This document shows, in pieces, positions 32,350-44,665 of a stretch of DNA of 64,000 nt. Source of the DNA: Massilia mucilaginosa. Its GTDB lineage: Bacteria; Pseudomonadota; Gammaproteobacteria; Burkholderiales; Burkholderiaceae_D. The first letter of the stretch is position 1, and the number at the start of each line of letters is the position of its first letter. The notes under the pieces are model-generated. The model was not told the origin of the DNA. It searched no databases and saw nothing but the letters and a program-made list of their open reading frames with translations. The translations under genes and the position numbers were made by a program. The DNA lies in NCBI RefSeq assembly GCF_011682145.1, contig NZ_WHJH01000013.1:1-64000 (forward strand). The letters are read 5' to 3'.

Positions 32350-32805
32350 ATGTACGATTTTCGGTCTGTGCGCGGTCAACTGGTAAAAGAAGGCAAAGTT
32401 GCGGGAAAGCCCGCGTCGATGGCGCAGTTCGATGCCTTCGAATCAGCGAACCGGGTGCGCCTTCCGCAGCAGGTGCGCTCCAACTACGCGATCATGAATG
32501 GCGCGCCCGAATTTGCGGACGAATGGCCATCGTGCGTGCGTTTCTGGGCACTCGACGAATGGCGCCGCGCCAGTGAGGATGACGTCGGCACCGACCTTGC
32601 GCCGCTCCTTTCCGGGGATCTTTTTATCTGCGCCGATCATCTGATGGAATGCGTGCATTATGTGATCGACCTCGATCCGTCATCGGCGCATTTCGGTCAT
32701 GTCGATGCGGTAGGCGCTACGCGCCTGGGTAAGGTATCGAGCAATTTCAATGAATTCGTGGCGTGCGTGGCAACCGATAGCGATGATCTGCATCGCTACG
32801 GCTAG
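32350..32805 (+). CDS. SMI1/KNR4 (SUKH) family protein
   Basis: 151 residues from the ATG at 32350, behind GGAGAGAG. The SUKH pattern is visible: AQFDAFESANRVRLPQQVRSNYAIMNG near residues 25-52, then a central RFWALDEWR and a C-terminal VSSNFNEFVACVA helix. SUKH proteins are common immunity proteins against polymorphic and contact-dependent toxins. No toxin gene stands beside it, so it may be an orphan immunity gene. The nine-codon upstream extension is less likely. Confidence 0.72.
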   Translation: MYDFRSVRGQLVKEGKVAGKPASMAQFDAFESANRVRLPQQVRSNYAIMNGAPEFADEWPSCVRFWALDEWRRASEDDVGTDLAPLLSGDLFICADHLMECVHYVIDLDPSSAHFGHVDAVGATRLGKVSSNFNEFVACVATDSDDLHRYG

Positions 32806-32829
32806 CCTTGCGGTTGATGCCATGTTCTT

Positions 32830-33423
32830 TCAGCCGTCGGATTGCTGATCGCCACTCTGCGCCAGGTAAACACGTGACCCGAGCGCCAGCATCTCTTTGG
32901 GGACATTGAGCGGCAGGCAAATTGGGGCATGGCTGGAGGGAGTACCACGATGTATCATTTCGCATCCGGCGATGACGGTGTCCAGCCGTTCTCCGGCAGG
33001 CGATACGATGACAATCCTGGTCCCGGCGCGGATGACGGCCGGAAACGCGAATGGCACGCCCGGTACGAGCACGCATCCGCGTCCTGTAATCATAAAAATA
33101 TCGTCGATCTGGAATAGAAACTGCATCGTCAGCCTGGCGAAGTGCGTGCGCAAGGCAGGGCGGAAGACGGCTTCTCGCACGCCTCCCGGCCCGCGTGAAG
33201 GAAGTGCTCCCGATGCTGGAGCTTGCGCATGTCCAGGCATGGAAATTTCATCCTTCTCGAAGAGCTCATACAGACGCATGATGCCTTCATCAGTCTGCCT
33301 CGTCCCCGCAAGCATGCTGTTCCAGACATGGCGGACGTAGCCATTGAAGGCTTTCTGCTGATCGATCAGGTTCGGTGTGCATGGGTGGGGCGACGTCACG
33401 GGGTTGTGTCTATCACTTAACAT
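32830..33423 (-). CDS. EF-Tu domain-2-like protein, unknown function
   Basis: 197 residues in the longest form. The C-terminal 95 residues (from about residue 100) read FQIDDIFMITGRGCVLVPGV ... GTRIVIVSPAGERLDTVIAGCEMI, strikingly like domain 2 of EF-Tu (EDVFxIxGRGTVVTGxV). Stand-alone proteins of about 95 residues with this barrel are familiar near SUKH-type genes. The true start could be MQFLFQIDD (33126) rather than 33423; the N-terminal part has lower coding quality but contains MRLYELFEKDE. It converges on the SUKH gene. Function unknown. Confidence 0.5.
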   Translation of the reverse strand: MLSDRHNPVTSPHPCTPNLIDQQKAFNGYVRHVWNSMLAGTRQTDEGIMRLYELFEKDEISMPGHAQAPASGALPSRGPGGVREAVFRPALRTHFARLTMQFLFQIDDIFMITGRGCVLVPGVPFAFPAVIRAGTRIVIVSPAGERLDTVIAGCEMIHRGTPSSHAPICLPLNVPKEMLALGSRVYLAQSGDQQSDG

Positions 33424-33509
33424 GGCAGTTTACGCCATATATAGCCCTGTGTCTTCAATTGGCCCCGGCCGCTGGCAAACTGAACATCGCAAAAAACAAG
33501 GAGCTCGCC

Positions 33510-34301
33510 GTGCCGCTGCAAATATCCATGATTCTCTTCAACGAAGCGCCTGCATACGCTGTCAACGAACTGCAAGCCTTCCTTTCATCGAGCTGGCCAG
33601 GCCTGCCGCTCATTTCCGACGTTTCCGCCGAAGAAAACACGCTGGCGTTCAATCTCGCCGGCGCGGAAGTGGTCATCGGTACGATGCCCGCCCCGGTCCC
33701 CTGGTCGGACCTGGAAGGGCCCTGCGCTACCAGCATTCTCTGGCCGGATGCGGCATCCGTCGTGCCGGGACACAAGCACCACGCGCTCGTCACCGTGCGT
33801 GGCGAGCTCGCCCCGGTCGCACTGTCGACGGTACTCACGCAGGTGACGGCCGCGCTGATGGCGACGACCCCGGGCACCCCGGGCGTGTTCTGGACGAATG
33901 CCGCGCTGCTTGTGCCCAAAGACATGTTCATCGACTTCGCCGTCAAGATCATGCCCTTGGGCCCGCCGTTGACCATCTGGGTCGACTGCCGCGTTGGCTG
34001 GACCGAGGTTGACGCGCTCAGTTCGGGTTTCACCACCGGCCTGGCCGAGCTCGGGCTGATGGAACTGGAGGCGCAGGGCGCGACCGAGCCGCCAGCCGAG
34101 TTGAGGGAGCGCTTTGAAGCGATAGCGCAATATTTGCTGGAAAATGGACAGGTCATCAACGATGGCGACACCCTGGGCGAAAGCGCCGATGAGAAAATTC
34201 GCGTCGTTTATGCCGAATCCGCCTTCGGCATCGAGGGAACTGTCATGCGTCTCGTCTACGAATCCGAGCCGACGAAGAAGCCCTGGTGGAAGCCCTGGTA
34301 A
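33510..34301 (+). CDS. DUF4261-type protein
   Basis: 263 residues starting at GTG 33510, with AAGGAG 8 bases upstream; the longer frame to 33375 lacks this site. The layout fits DUF4261: IGTMPAPVPWSDLEGPC near residue 57, a Trp-rich middle (SILWPDAASVVPGHKHHALVTV), MPLGPPLTIWVDCRVGW, and an EELRERFEAIAQYLLENGQVINDGDTLGESADEKIRV end. The function of the family is unknown; it often accompanies SUKH-type immunity genes in secreted-toxin loci. No toxin is seen here. Confidence 0.65.
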   Translation: MPLQISMILFNEAPAYAVNELQAFLSSSWPGLPLISDVSAEENTLAFNLAGAEVVIGTMPAPVPWSDLEGPCATSILWPDAASVVPGHKHHALVTVRGELAPVALSTVLTQVTAALMATTPGTPGVFWTNAALLVPKDMFIDFAVKIMPLGPPLTIWVDCRVGWTEVDALSSGFTTGLAELGLMELEAQGATEPPAELRERFEAIAQYLLENGQVINDGDTLGESADEKIRVVYAESAFGIEGTVMRLVYESEPTKKPWWKPW

Positions 34302-34444
34302 GGCGGTGTCGCATCCACGCGTCTTTACAAGACGTCAACTCGCCCAGCGTTTGCCCGCGGCACCATCCCCATCGTAGAATCGCTTGCTCATCGGCAGTGC
34401 TACCCGCGCCGCCGGTACCGTCAACCCATTCTCTACAGAGTCTC

Positions 34445-37741
<3,297 letters not shown>

Positions 37742-37748
37742 CGGCAGG

Positions 37749-37787
37749 CCGGCTACGGCTCCCGGTTTGCCTGGGATGCGTAGCCGG
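37749..37787. terminator. Hairpin between convergent genes, possible bidirectional terminator
   Basis: CCGGCTACG (37749-37757) pairs perfectly with CGTAGCCGG (37779-37787); an inner CCC/GGG pairing may extend it. It lies at the 3' ends of the amidohydrolase gene and the convergent small gene, overlapping the end of the latter. No T run follows on either side, so termination would be weak or factor-assisted. Confidence 0.4.
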
Positions 37788-38118
37788 AAGTGGCGCCGCC
37801 GTACGGCGCCACTTCCAGGTCGCCAATCCACGGCGGGCACAGGTTCGACAGGCAGCGGCTTTCGTCGCTGCCCCCCGGCGGCGGCTTCAGGATTTCCTTG
37901 TGCACCTGCGAGATTGCCGTTCGCAGCAGCACTTCGGCCAGGGCCGGTGTCGGCGCATGCGTGTCCGGCCCGCCGCTGAGTGTGAACGAAAACAGCATGC
38001 GTGCCGGCCCCTCCGGCGCGCTGATTTCCACCACGCCCATCCCATCCCCATCAAACTCCACCGCGCCAATGGCTCTGCCAATTCGCTGCGACACGAAGTG
38101 GCGTTCATAGCGTTCCAT
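37753..38118 (-). CDS. Hypothetical protein
   Basis: 121 residues from the ATG at 38118, which stands behind GAGGAGG. The sequence (VSQRIGRAIGAVEFDGDGMGVVEISAPEGPARMLFSFTLSGGPD) looks like a small beta domain, followed by a helix (AEVLLRTAISQVHKEIL) and a Cys-containing tail (RCLSNLCPPWIGDLEV). I do not recognise it. It converges on the amidohydrolase gene, and shares a 3' hairpin with it. Confidence 0.5.
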   Translation of the reverse strand: MERYERHFVSQRIGRAIGAVEFDGDGMGVVEISAPEGPARMLFSFTLSGGPDTHAPTPALAEVLLRTAISQVHKEILKPPPGGSDESRCLSNLCPPWIGDLEVAPYGGATSGYASQANREP

Positions 38119-38314
38119 CACGCCTCCTCACTTACCAAAAGTGGCCAATTTATCACTGCTGCATGAAGTTCGCCAACACAGTTAAGCAACAGTTGTTCGA
38201 GCATCAGAATGAATGGAGTCATGAAAAATGGTGTAGATTTCCGGTTGGAAAATCATCAATAGCAAAGCGCTATTTGTGGACATGATAAATCTCGGCTATT
38301 GTAAAAAGGGGTAG

Positions 38315-38572
38315 ATGGACCCCACCAGAAAGGCTCACCAATTGAATGCTCCCGATCGTCGCCAATGCGACAACAGCGGCTTGTCGCTCCTGGTCGATCT
38401 TGGCGTCACGTACGACCGCACCCTGAGCCGCCAGGTGGCGCTGGCGTACTTCCGCGCATCGGACATTCCGGCCGCCGTAGTCGAGCGCGTGCTGCTGGGC
38501 GCGGCGACCCGGCGCCTGACCGATTGGGAGCAGTTCCATCAAAACAACAGCGTCAAGGGAAGCTGCGGATAA
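38315..38572 (+). CDS. Small hypothetical protein
   Basis: 85 residues. A predicted helical protein with LSLLVDLGVTYDRTLSRQVALAYFRASDIPAAVVERVLLGAATRRLTDWEQFH; AAG-GGG stands shortly before the ATG. The size and the V-x-R-V-L ... R-R-L-T-D-W pattern suggest a small DNA-binding or regulatory protein, but I know no family. It precedes the paoABC genes by 130 bases, separated by a palindromic operator. Confidence 0.45.
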   Translation: MDPTRKAHQLNAPDRRQCDNSGLSLLVDLGVTYDRTLSRQVALAYFRASDIPAAVVERVLLGAATRRLTDWEQFHQNNSVKGSCG

Positions 38573-38625
38573 GCCGTTCCCCTGTTTTGTGACTTGTGCG
38601 ACACACAAATAAATTACCGATTGTT

Positions 38626-38637
38626 ACGAACGTTCGT
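38626..38637. promoter_or_regulatory. Palindromic operator before paoABC
   Basis: ACGAACGTTCGT is a perfect 12-bp palindrome 67 bases before the paoA start. Sequences of this type are typical binding sites of TetR-family repressors. No such regulator lies next to paoABC in the window; the only TetR gene is 20 kb away with a different operator. Confidence 0.5.
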
Positions 38638-38703
38638 TCGCTAACAGATCAAGATGGGCATTCTGGATAAAGTTGGCTCCCACACAAGCAGAGTCGACTA
38701 TTC

Positions 38704-39258
38704 ATGGACGTCCATATCAAGGCCGCGCACGCGCCGGCCGCCACCACCTATCCCATCAGCCTGCGCATCAACGGACAGCAGCACCAGGTCGAGGTCGAAG
38801 CCTGGGTCACCTTGCTCGACCTGCTGCGCGAGCGCGCCGGCCTGACCGGCACCAAGAAAGGCTGCGATCATGGCCAGTGCGGCGCCTGCACCGTCCTGGT
38901 CGGCGGCAAGCGCATCAATTCTTGCCTGACCCTGGCGGTGATGCAGAACGGTAAGGAGATCGTCACCGTCGAAGGCCTGGCCGACGGGACCAGGCTGCAT
39001 CCGCTGCAGCAAGCCTTTATCGACCACGACGCCTTCCAGTGCGGCTATTGCACGCCCGGCCAGCTGTGTTCGGCCATCGGCCTGCTGCGCGAAGGCGAAG
39101 CGCGCACGGTGGCCGAGGTGCGTGAACTCATGAGCGGCAATGTTTGCCGCTGCGGCGCCTACCCGCAGATCGTGGCCGCCGTCACCGGGGTGATGGGCCT
39201 GGCCGATCACAAGGACCATCCCGACCGTCCTGCCATTCCCGGCACGGTGCCCGCATGA
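38704..39258 (+). CDS. paoA: Aldehyde oxidoreductase 2Fe-2S subunit (PaoA type)
   Basis: 184 residues of the xanthine oxidase small-subunit fold. The first 2Fe-2S site is [15 protein letters not shown] plus a later NSC (around residues 57-80). The second is [10 protein letters not shown] and [10 protein letters not shown] in the C-terminal helical domain. Electrons pass from the molybdenum cofactor through these clusters to FAD. The E. coli PaoA has a Tat signal; none is visible here, so the complex may be cytoplasmic. The last codons overlap paoB (ATGA). Confidence 0.88.
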   Translation: MDVHIKAAHAPAATTYPISLRINGQQHQVEVEAWVTLLDLLRERAGLTGTKKGCDHGQCGACTVLVGGKRINSCLTLAVMQNGKEIVTVEGLADGTRLHPLQQAFIDHDAFQCGYCTPGQLCSAIGLLREGEARTVAEVRELMSGNVCRCGAYPQIVAAVTGVMGLADHKDHPDRPAIPGTVPA

Positions 39259-40283
39259 ACCCGGTCACCTTCCACGCGCCGCAGGCGAATGCCGACGCGC
39301 TGCGCTGCGCCGCCGGCGTCAACGCCGCCTTCATCGCCGGCGGCACCAATCTGGTCGACCTGATGAAAGAGGGCGTGATGCGCCCCACCACCCTGGTCGA
39401 CATCAACAGCCTGGCGCTGGACGCCATCGCGCCCACGGCGCAAGGCGGCCTGCTGCTTGGCGCCACCGCGCGCAATGCCGATACCGCCTACCACCGGCTG
39501 GTGCGCACCCGCTACCCGCTGCTGTCGGCGGCGATCCTGGCCGGCGCCTCGCCGCAGATCCGCAACATGGCCACCGACGGCGGCAACCTGCTGCAACGCA
39601 CGCGCTGCCACTATTTTTACCATACCGCCGTCCCGTGCAACAAGCGCGCACCGGGCAGCGGCTGTTCGGCCATCGGCGGCCTGACGCGCCAGCACGCCAT
39701 CCTGGGCGCCAGCGAGCATTGCATCGCCACCCATCCGTCGGACATGTGCGTGGCGCTGGCGGCGCTGGAAGCGGTGGTCCACGTCAGCTCGGTGCAGGGC
39801 GAACGGCGCATCGACTTTGCCGACTTTCACCGCCTGCCGGGCGCCAATCCGGAGCGCGACAACACCTTGCTGCCCGGTGAACTGATCACCGCCATCGAAC
39901 TGCCGCCGGGCGCAGAGTATGCCGCCCACTCGGCCTACCTCAAGTTCCGCGACCGCGCCTCGTACGCGTTTGCGCTGGTGTCCGTCGCCGCCGCGCTCGA
40001 CATCGGCCCCGACGGCATCGTGCGCGCCGCGCGCGTGGCCCTGGGCAGCGTGGCGCACAAACCGTGGCGCGTGCCGCAAGCCGAGATGCTATTGGTCGGC
40101 AAACCCGCCGGCAGCGCCGCTTTCGACGCCTGCGCCGGCCTGCTGCTGGCCGGCGCCCATGGCCAGGGACAAAACGATTTCAAGATTCCGATGGCGCGCC
40201 GCGCCGTGGTGCGCGCGCTCGAACAGGCCGCCGCCGGCACCATCGACAACATGCATGCACCGGACAGCAAGGAGTCACTGTGA
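39255..40283 (+). CDS. paoB: Aldehyde oxidoreductase FAD subunit (PaoB type)
   Basis: 342 residues from [10 protein letters not shown] (overlapping the paoA stop as ATGA). FAD-binding loops [20 protein letters not shown]-like and [22 protein letters not shown] are present. The Cys pattern [23 protein letters not shown] is the extra 4Fe-4S site of PaoB-like subunits, which ordinary xanthine dehydrogenase FAD subunits lack. It passes electrons from the 2Fe-2S subunit to an acceptor. An in-frame extension to 39144 lies inside paoA and is rejected. Confidence 0.9.
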   Translation: MNPVTFHAPQANADALRCAAGVNAAFIAGGTNLVDLMKEGVMRPTTLVDINSLALDAIAPTAQGGLLLGATARNADTAYHRLVRTRYPLLSAAILAGASPQIRNMATDGGNLLQRTRCHYFYHTAVPCNKRAPGSGCSAIGGLTRQHAILGASEHCIATHPSDMCVALAALEAVVHVSSVQGERRIDFADFHRLPGANPERDNTLLPGELITAIELPPGAEYAAHSAYLKFRDRASYAFALVSVAAALDIGPDGIVRAARVALGSVAHKPWRVPQAEMLLVGKPAGSAAFDACAGLLLAGAHGQGQNDFKIPMARRAVVRALEQAAAGTIDNMHAPDSKESL

Positions 40284-42574
40284 CCGATCTGATTGACGCA
40301 CTGCGCACCCCGGTCGCCGACGAAGGCACCGGCCCTGTCACCATCGGCATGGCCGTCTCGCGCGTCGATGGCCGCGACAAGGTCACCGGCCAGGCGCGCT
40401 ACGCCGCCGAACACCCGGCCGCGCATACAGCCGATCCGCTGTTGTACGGCGTGGTCGTCAGCGGCACCGTCACCAAAGGGCGCATCGCCTCGATCGACGC
40501 CGCCGCGGCGCTGGCCTTGCCCGGCGTAATCGAGGTGATCACCCACGAGAACCGTCCGCGCCTGCGCTCCTTCGACCTGTTCTACAAGGATATGACCGCC
40601 CCCGGCGGCTCGCCATTCCGCCCGCTCTACGACGACCGGATCCACAGCAGCGGCCAGCCGGTCGCGCTGGTGGTGGCCGAGACGTTCGAAGCGGCGCGCC
40701 ATGGCGCCTCGCTGGTGCGGATCGCCTACGAGGTGGAAGAGCACCAAACCAGCCTGGTCGAACACATGGAGCGCAGCCACAAGCCGAGCCGCCTGAAAGC
40801 CGGCTACACCCCGCCGCCCGAACCGAAAGGCTTTGCCGACGACATGTGGGACAAGGCCGTGGTGCGGATGGAAGCCGAGTATTACAGCGGCGTCGAGCAC
40901 CACAACCCGCTCGAAATGTTCGCCTCGACCGTGGTGCGCGCCGACGACGGCCACCTGACCATCTACGACAAGACCCAGAGTTCGCAAAACAGCCGCTGGT
41001 ATGTGTCGCACGTGTTCGGCCTGTCCAAGGACAAAGTCACCGTGCGCAATCCCTACGTGGGCGGTGCCTTCGGTTCCGGCCTGCGGCCGCAGTACCAGCT
41101 GGCGCTGGCCGTGATGGCCGCCCTCAAGCTGGAACGCTCGGTGCGCGTGGTGCTCACGCGCCAGCAGATGTTCAGCTTCGGGCACCGCCCCGAAACCATC
41201 CAGCGCGTGCGCCTGGCCGCGCGTCCGGACGGCACCTTGACGGCCATCATCCACGAAGCGCTGGCCGAAACCTCGCGCAACGAGGACTACGTGGAAGTGG
41301 TAGTCAACTGGTCGGGCCAGCTGTACGCCTGCGAGCATATCCGCCTCGGCTACAAGCTGGTGGCGCTGGACCGCTTCAGCCCGATGGACATGCGCGCCCC
41401 CGGCGCGGCGCACGGCGTGCACGCGCTCGAAGTGGCGATGGATGAACTGTCGTACGAACTGAACATGGACCCGCTCGCGCTACGCCTGCGAAACTACGCC
41501 GGCATCGATCCCACCGACGGCCTGCCGTATTCGACCAAGGAGCTGCGCGCCTGCTACGAGCAGGGCGCGGCGCGCTTCGGCTGGGCCCAGCGCCCGCTCG
41601 AGCCGCGCGCCATGCGCGAAGGCCACGAATTGATCGGCTGGGGCATGGCCACCGGCATGTGGGACGCGATGCAGATGTTCGCGCGCGCCAGCGCCGTGCT
41701 GCATGCCGACGGCAAGCTGGTCGTCTCCAGCGCGGCCACCGATATCGGCACCGGCACCTATACGGCGATGTGCATCATCGCCGCCGACGCCATGGGCATG
41801 CCGCTGGAACGGGTGCGCTTCCAGCTCGGCGACTCGACCCTGCCGGTCGCGCCGGTAGAAGGCGGCTCGTCGCACGTGGCCACGGTCGGTTCGGCGGTGC
41901 AGGGCGTGTGCGAGAAGCTGAAAAAGAGCTTGTTCAAGCTGGCCCGCAAGATGCCCGATTCGCCGTTCGCCAAGGCCAGCTTCGACGATGCCGAATTTGC
42001 CGGCGGCGGCCTGCGCCTGCGCGCGCAGCCGGCGCAGGCCGTGTCCTTGCAGGCGATCCTGGCATTCGACGGCGCCGAGCGCATGGAAGAAAAGTACATG
42101 ATGCTGCCGAACATGCTCAAGCAGCAGAAGTACCTGCGCGCCACCCACTCTGCGGTGTTCGTCGAGGTCAGGGTCGACGAAGCGTTCGGCACGGTGCGCG
42201 TGACGCGGGTGGTCAGCGCCATTGCGGCCGGGCGCATCATCAACGCCAAGGCGGCGCGCAGCCAGATCGTCGGCGGGGTGGTGTGGGGCATCGGCCAGGC
42301 GCTGCACGAAGAAACCCAGTCCGACGATCGGCTGGGCCGCTTCATGAACCACAACCTGGGCGAATACCATGTGCCGGTCAACGCCGACATCCACGATATC
42401 GACGTGCTGTTCGTGGAAGAGGACGACCGCATCGTCAGCCGCCTCGGCGCCAAGGGCGTGGGCGAAATCGGCCAGGTCGGCGTGGCGGCGGCGGTCTGCA
42501 ATGCGATCTATCACGCCACCGGCCGCCGCGTACGCAGCACGCCGATGACGCCCGACAAGGTGATGGCGCCGTAA
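40280..42574 (+). CDS. paoC: Aldehyde oxidoreductase molybdopterin subunit (PaoC type)
   Basis: 764 residues beginning at GTG 40280, behind AAGGAG and overlapping the paoB stop as GTGA. Mo-cofactor loops include [23 protein letters not shown] and [20 protein letters not shown]. The catalytic Glu lies in [22 protein letters not shown] near the C-terminus. Substrates of this family are aromatic and aliphatic aldehydes. Cofactor insertion would need a PaoD/XdhC-type chaperone, which is not next to it in the window. Confidence 0.9.
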   Translation: MTDLIDALRTPVADEGTGPVTIGMAVSRVDGRDKVTGQARYAAEHPAAHTADPLLYGVVVSGTVTKGRIASIDAAAALALPGVIEVITHENRPRLRSFDLFYKDMTAPGGSPFRPLYDDRIHSSGQPVALVVAETFEAARHGASLVRIAYEVEEHQTSLVEHMERSHKPSRLKAGYTPPPEPKGFADDMWDKAVVRMEAEYYSGVEHHNPLEMFASTVVRADDGHLTIYDKTQSSQNSRWYVSHVFGLSKDKVTVRNPYVGGAFGSGLRPQYQLALAVMAALKLERSVRVVLTRQQMFSFGHRPETIQRVRLAARPDGTLTAIIHEALAETSRNEDYVEVVVNWSGQLYACEHIRLGYKLVALDRFSPMDMRAPGAAHGVHALEVAMDELSYELNMDPLALRLRNYAGIDPTDGLPYSTKELRACYEQGAARFGWAQRPLEPRAMREGHELIGWGMATGMWDAMQMFARASAVLHADGKLVVSSAATDIGTGTYTAMCIIAADAMGMPLERVRFQLGDSTLPVAPVEGGSSHVATVGSAVQGVCEKLKKSLFKLARKMPDSPFAKASFDDAEFAGGGLRLRAQPAQAVSLQAILAFDGAERMEEKYMMLPNMLKQQKYLRATHSAVFVEVRVDEAFGTVRVTRVVSAIAAGRIINAKAARSQIVGGVVWGIGQALHEETQSDDRLGRFMNHNLGEYHVPVNADIHDIDVLFVEEDDRIVSRLGAKGVGEIGQVGVAAAVCNAIYHATGRRVRSTPMTPDKVMAP

Positions 42575-42627
42575 GCGCGCCCATCGGCGCGTGTCACCAT
42601 GCGCGCCGATTGGTTCGGATGCGCACT

Positions 42628-42641
42628 TTGATTCGTCTCAA
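42628..42641. promoter_or_regulatory. FNR/Anr-type box before the usp gene
   Basis: TTGAT-TCGT-CTCAA matches the FNR consensus TTGAT-N4-ATCAA at 9 of 10 defined positions. It lies about 60 bases before the universal stress protein start, a position compatible with activation. A second, weaker such site precedes hsp20. Confidence 0.6.
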
Positions 42642-42693
42642 ACCCCGACCTGACCGGCGTCATACAGTCAATGTGGATCAGGGGAGGGCAATC

Positions 42694-43539
42694 ATGAGCT
42701 ACAAGACGATCGTCGTGCACGTCGGCGACGAACCCAATGCCGGGGCCTGCTATGCGTATGCGGCCGAGCTGGCGCAGGTGGAGCAGGCCCATCTTATCGG
42801 CCTGGCCAGCAGCGACGTCTCGCGCTTCCTGCGCGAGACCGTGGTCACGAACAACCTCAATCCCTCCATCGCGCCGGTGCTCGACACGCTGCGCCAACGC
42901 ACCGCAGCCGGGCTCGACCAGTTCGAGAGCGTCGCGGCCGGCTTCGCGCTGGCCGGCTACGAGCGGCGCGCCGTCGACGAAGAGCCGCGCTTGAGCCTGA
43001 GCGCGCTGGCGCGCTACTGCGACCTGTGCGTGCTGGGCCAGGCCGATGCGGTGCAGGGCGCATCGCTGCCGTCGCCCGGGCTGGCGGCCGAGGTGGCCAA
43101 AGCCAGCGGGGCGCCGGTGCTGCTGGTGCCGCACGCGCAGGCGCCAGCATGGCCGATCCGGCGCATCCTGCTCGGCTGGAACGGCAGCCGCGAAGCAGGG
43201 CGCGCCATGCGCTTCGCCTTGCCGCTGCTGCGGCGCGCCAGCGCGGTCGATGTGGCGATCTTCGACGCCGGCTCTCTCCAGAGCGGGGGCGGGGCCAGCC
43301 TGCGTCCGGTCACGGCCATCGGCCAGGCGCTGGCGCGCCACGGCGTGCGGGCCGAACTGGTGCTGCGCGACGACGAGAGCGACGCCGGCGCAGCCTTGCT
43401 GGCGCTGGCCGGCGAACGCGGTGCGGACCTGCTGGTCATGGGGTGTTACGGCCACTCGCGCCTGCGCGAATTGCTGCTCGGCGGCGTCACCCGCACCGTT
43501 CTCAAGTCGATGACCTTGCCTGTGTTCATGGCGGCCTGA
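42694..43539 (+). CDS. Universal stress protein, two-domain
   Basis: 281 residues with two Usp folds. The first runs from MSYKTIVVHVGDEPNAGACYAYAAELAQ to PVLLVPH; the second from RRILLGWNGSREAGRAMRFALPLL to GCYGHSRLRELLLGGVTRTVLKSMTLPVFMAA, with the G-x2-G-x9-G-S/T-type nucleotide site (GCYGHSRLRELLLGGVTRTV). Tandem Usp proteins support survival under low oxygen and energy stress. Start chosen at ATG 42694 with GGGGAGGG upstream. It is followed by hsp20; the FNR-like box suggests low-oxygen control. Confidence 0.88.
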   Translation: MSYKTIVVHVGDEPNAGACYAYAAELAQVEQAHLIGLASSDVSRFLRETVVTNNLNPSIAPVLDTLRQRTAAGLDQFESVAAGFALAGYERRAVDEEPRLSLSALARYCDLCVLGQADAVQGASLPSPGLAAEVAKASGAPVLLVPHAQAPAWPIRRILLGWNGSREAGRAMRFALPLLRRASAVDVAIFDAGSLQSGGGASLRPVTAIGQALARHGVRAELVLRDDESDAGAALLALAGERGADLLVMGCYGHSRLRELLLGGVTRTVLKSMTLPVFMAA

Positions 43540-43550
43540 CGCCCGCTGCC

Positions 43551-43570
43551 GCCCGCCTCACATGGCGGGC
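43551..43570 (+). terminator. Possible terminator hairpin after usp
   Basis: GCCCGC (43551-43556) pairs with GCGGGC (43565-43570) around an 8-base loop, just after the usp stop. There is no long T run, so this is a weak call. Confidence 0.4.
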
Positions 43571-43621
43571 GCTGGCACTTTGTGCCGCCATCAATCCAGC
43601 GCACGAGGAAGTGGTGCGCAT

Positions 43622-43635
43622 TTGACCTGCGTCAG
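43622..43635. promoter_or_regulatory. FNR/DNR-type half-conserved box before hsp20
   Basis: TTGAC-CTGC-GTCAG retains TTGA and TCA arms of the FNR/DNR palindrome with correct spacing. It is centred about 114 bases before the hsp20 start. With the box before usp it suggests shared oxygen control; on its own it is weak. Confidence 0.4.
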
Positions 43636-43742
43636 AAAGTGCGGTCATCGAGCGCCTTATGATCGGACCCCTGACGGCATGGCAGCCCTCGACCCGCGGC
43701 CGCCAATCCGCAATCCGAGCAACCCAACTGAAGGAGAAAGCA

Positions 43743-44186
43743 ATGGCCAATCATCTCACCCGTTTCGATCCCGGTACCCCGCTCAGCCGGATGGACCCTT
43801 TCCGCAATATCGACAGCCTGTTCAACGCCTTCGACCTGATGCGCCCCTTGCGCGCGTTCGACAGCGAACATATCCGCATGGACGTCAGCGAAACCGACCA
43901 GGCCTTCGTGGTACGGGCCGACATGCCGGGCGTGAAAAAGGAAGACGTCAAGGTGTCGGTTGACGGTAACGAAGTGACCATCAGCGCCGATGTCACCGAG
44001 GAGCAGGAGCGCAAGGAGGGCAGCAGCATGTGGCGCGAGCGCTTTCACGGCCAGCAGTACCGCAGCTTCACCTTGCCCCAGAGTGTGGACGACGAGAAGG
44101 CGACGGCAACCTGCCGCGACGGCGTTCTTGAGCTGACTTTGCCCAAGAAGCCGGGTGGCGGCGCCAAGCGCCTGACCGTCCAGTAA
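43743..44186 (+). CDS. Small heat-shock protein Hsp20
   Basis: 147 residues with an alpha-crystallin domain: IRMDVSETDQAFVVRADMPGVKKEDVKVSVDGNEVTISADV near residues 42-82 and SFTLPQSVDDEKATATCRDGVLELTLPKKPGG near 110-140. The final LTLPKK motif is typical of plant/bacterial class proteins. It is a holdase for unfolded proteins. AAGGAG precedes the ATG at 43743. Next to usp it resembles the low-oxygen stress clusters known from Burkholderia. Confidence 0.9.
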   Translation: MANHLTRFDPGTPLSRMDPFRNIDSLFNAFDLMRPLRAFDSEHIRMDVSETDQAFVVRADMPGVKKEDVKVSVDGNEVTISADVTEEQERKEGSSMWRERFHGQQYRSFTLPQSVDDEKATATCRDGVLELTLPKKPGGGAKRLTVQ

Positions 44187-44229
44187 CAGGCGGCAGGGCG
44201 CGCACAGGCGCACAGGCACCGGCGCGCTG

Positions 44230-44547
44230 TCAACGCTCCGGATTCTTGTCGCACTGCTCCCAGGCGATGTTGCGTATTTCTTCGAACGATTTTCCGATGC
44301 CGTGCACGTAGACGGCATCGAGCATGGATTCGAGCTGCGCGGCGGAACGGGCTTTAGAATCCGTTCCGCTCACCGCCGCACGAACCTCGTCGCGCGTGGC
44401 GCGTTTGTCGCGCCGAAGCGCAATGCCGGCAACGGTATTGGCCTGCATGCCGCAATCGATACGGCGGCGGTTCTCCTGGTACACCCTGGCGAACAGCACG
44501 CCGCCGGCGATCACGGCGACGAGAACAAACAGAAGCGCTATTTTCAT
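44230..44547 (-). CDS. Small membrane-anchored hypothetical protein
   Basis: 105 residues from MKIALLFVLVAVIAGGVLFARVYQ, a single N-terminal membrane anchor. The rest, probably outside the cytoplasm, has two Cys (DCGMQAN and EQCDKN) that could form a disulphide and a helical VRAAVSGTDSKARSAAQLESMLDAVYVHGIGKSFEEIRNIAWEQC. I do not recognise a family. An upstream extension to 44658 lacks support. Confidence 0.55.
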   Translation of the reverse strand: MKIALLFVLVAVIAGGVLFARVYQENRRRIDCGMQANTVAGIALRRDKRATRDEVRAAVSGTDSKARSAAQLESMLDAVYVHGIGKSFEEIRNIAWEQCDKNPER

Positions 44548-44665
44548 GAACCGGCATTCTAGAGATAGAGATACAAAATGCCAGTTTAGCAAGTTTGCCG
44601 TCACTGTCATGCCGGGCCCCGGGAATCCGGGCGCCCGCATGCCGCTCCGGTTGCCCACAGTGCCC

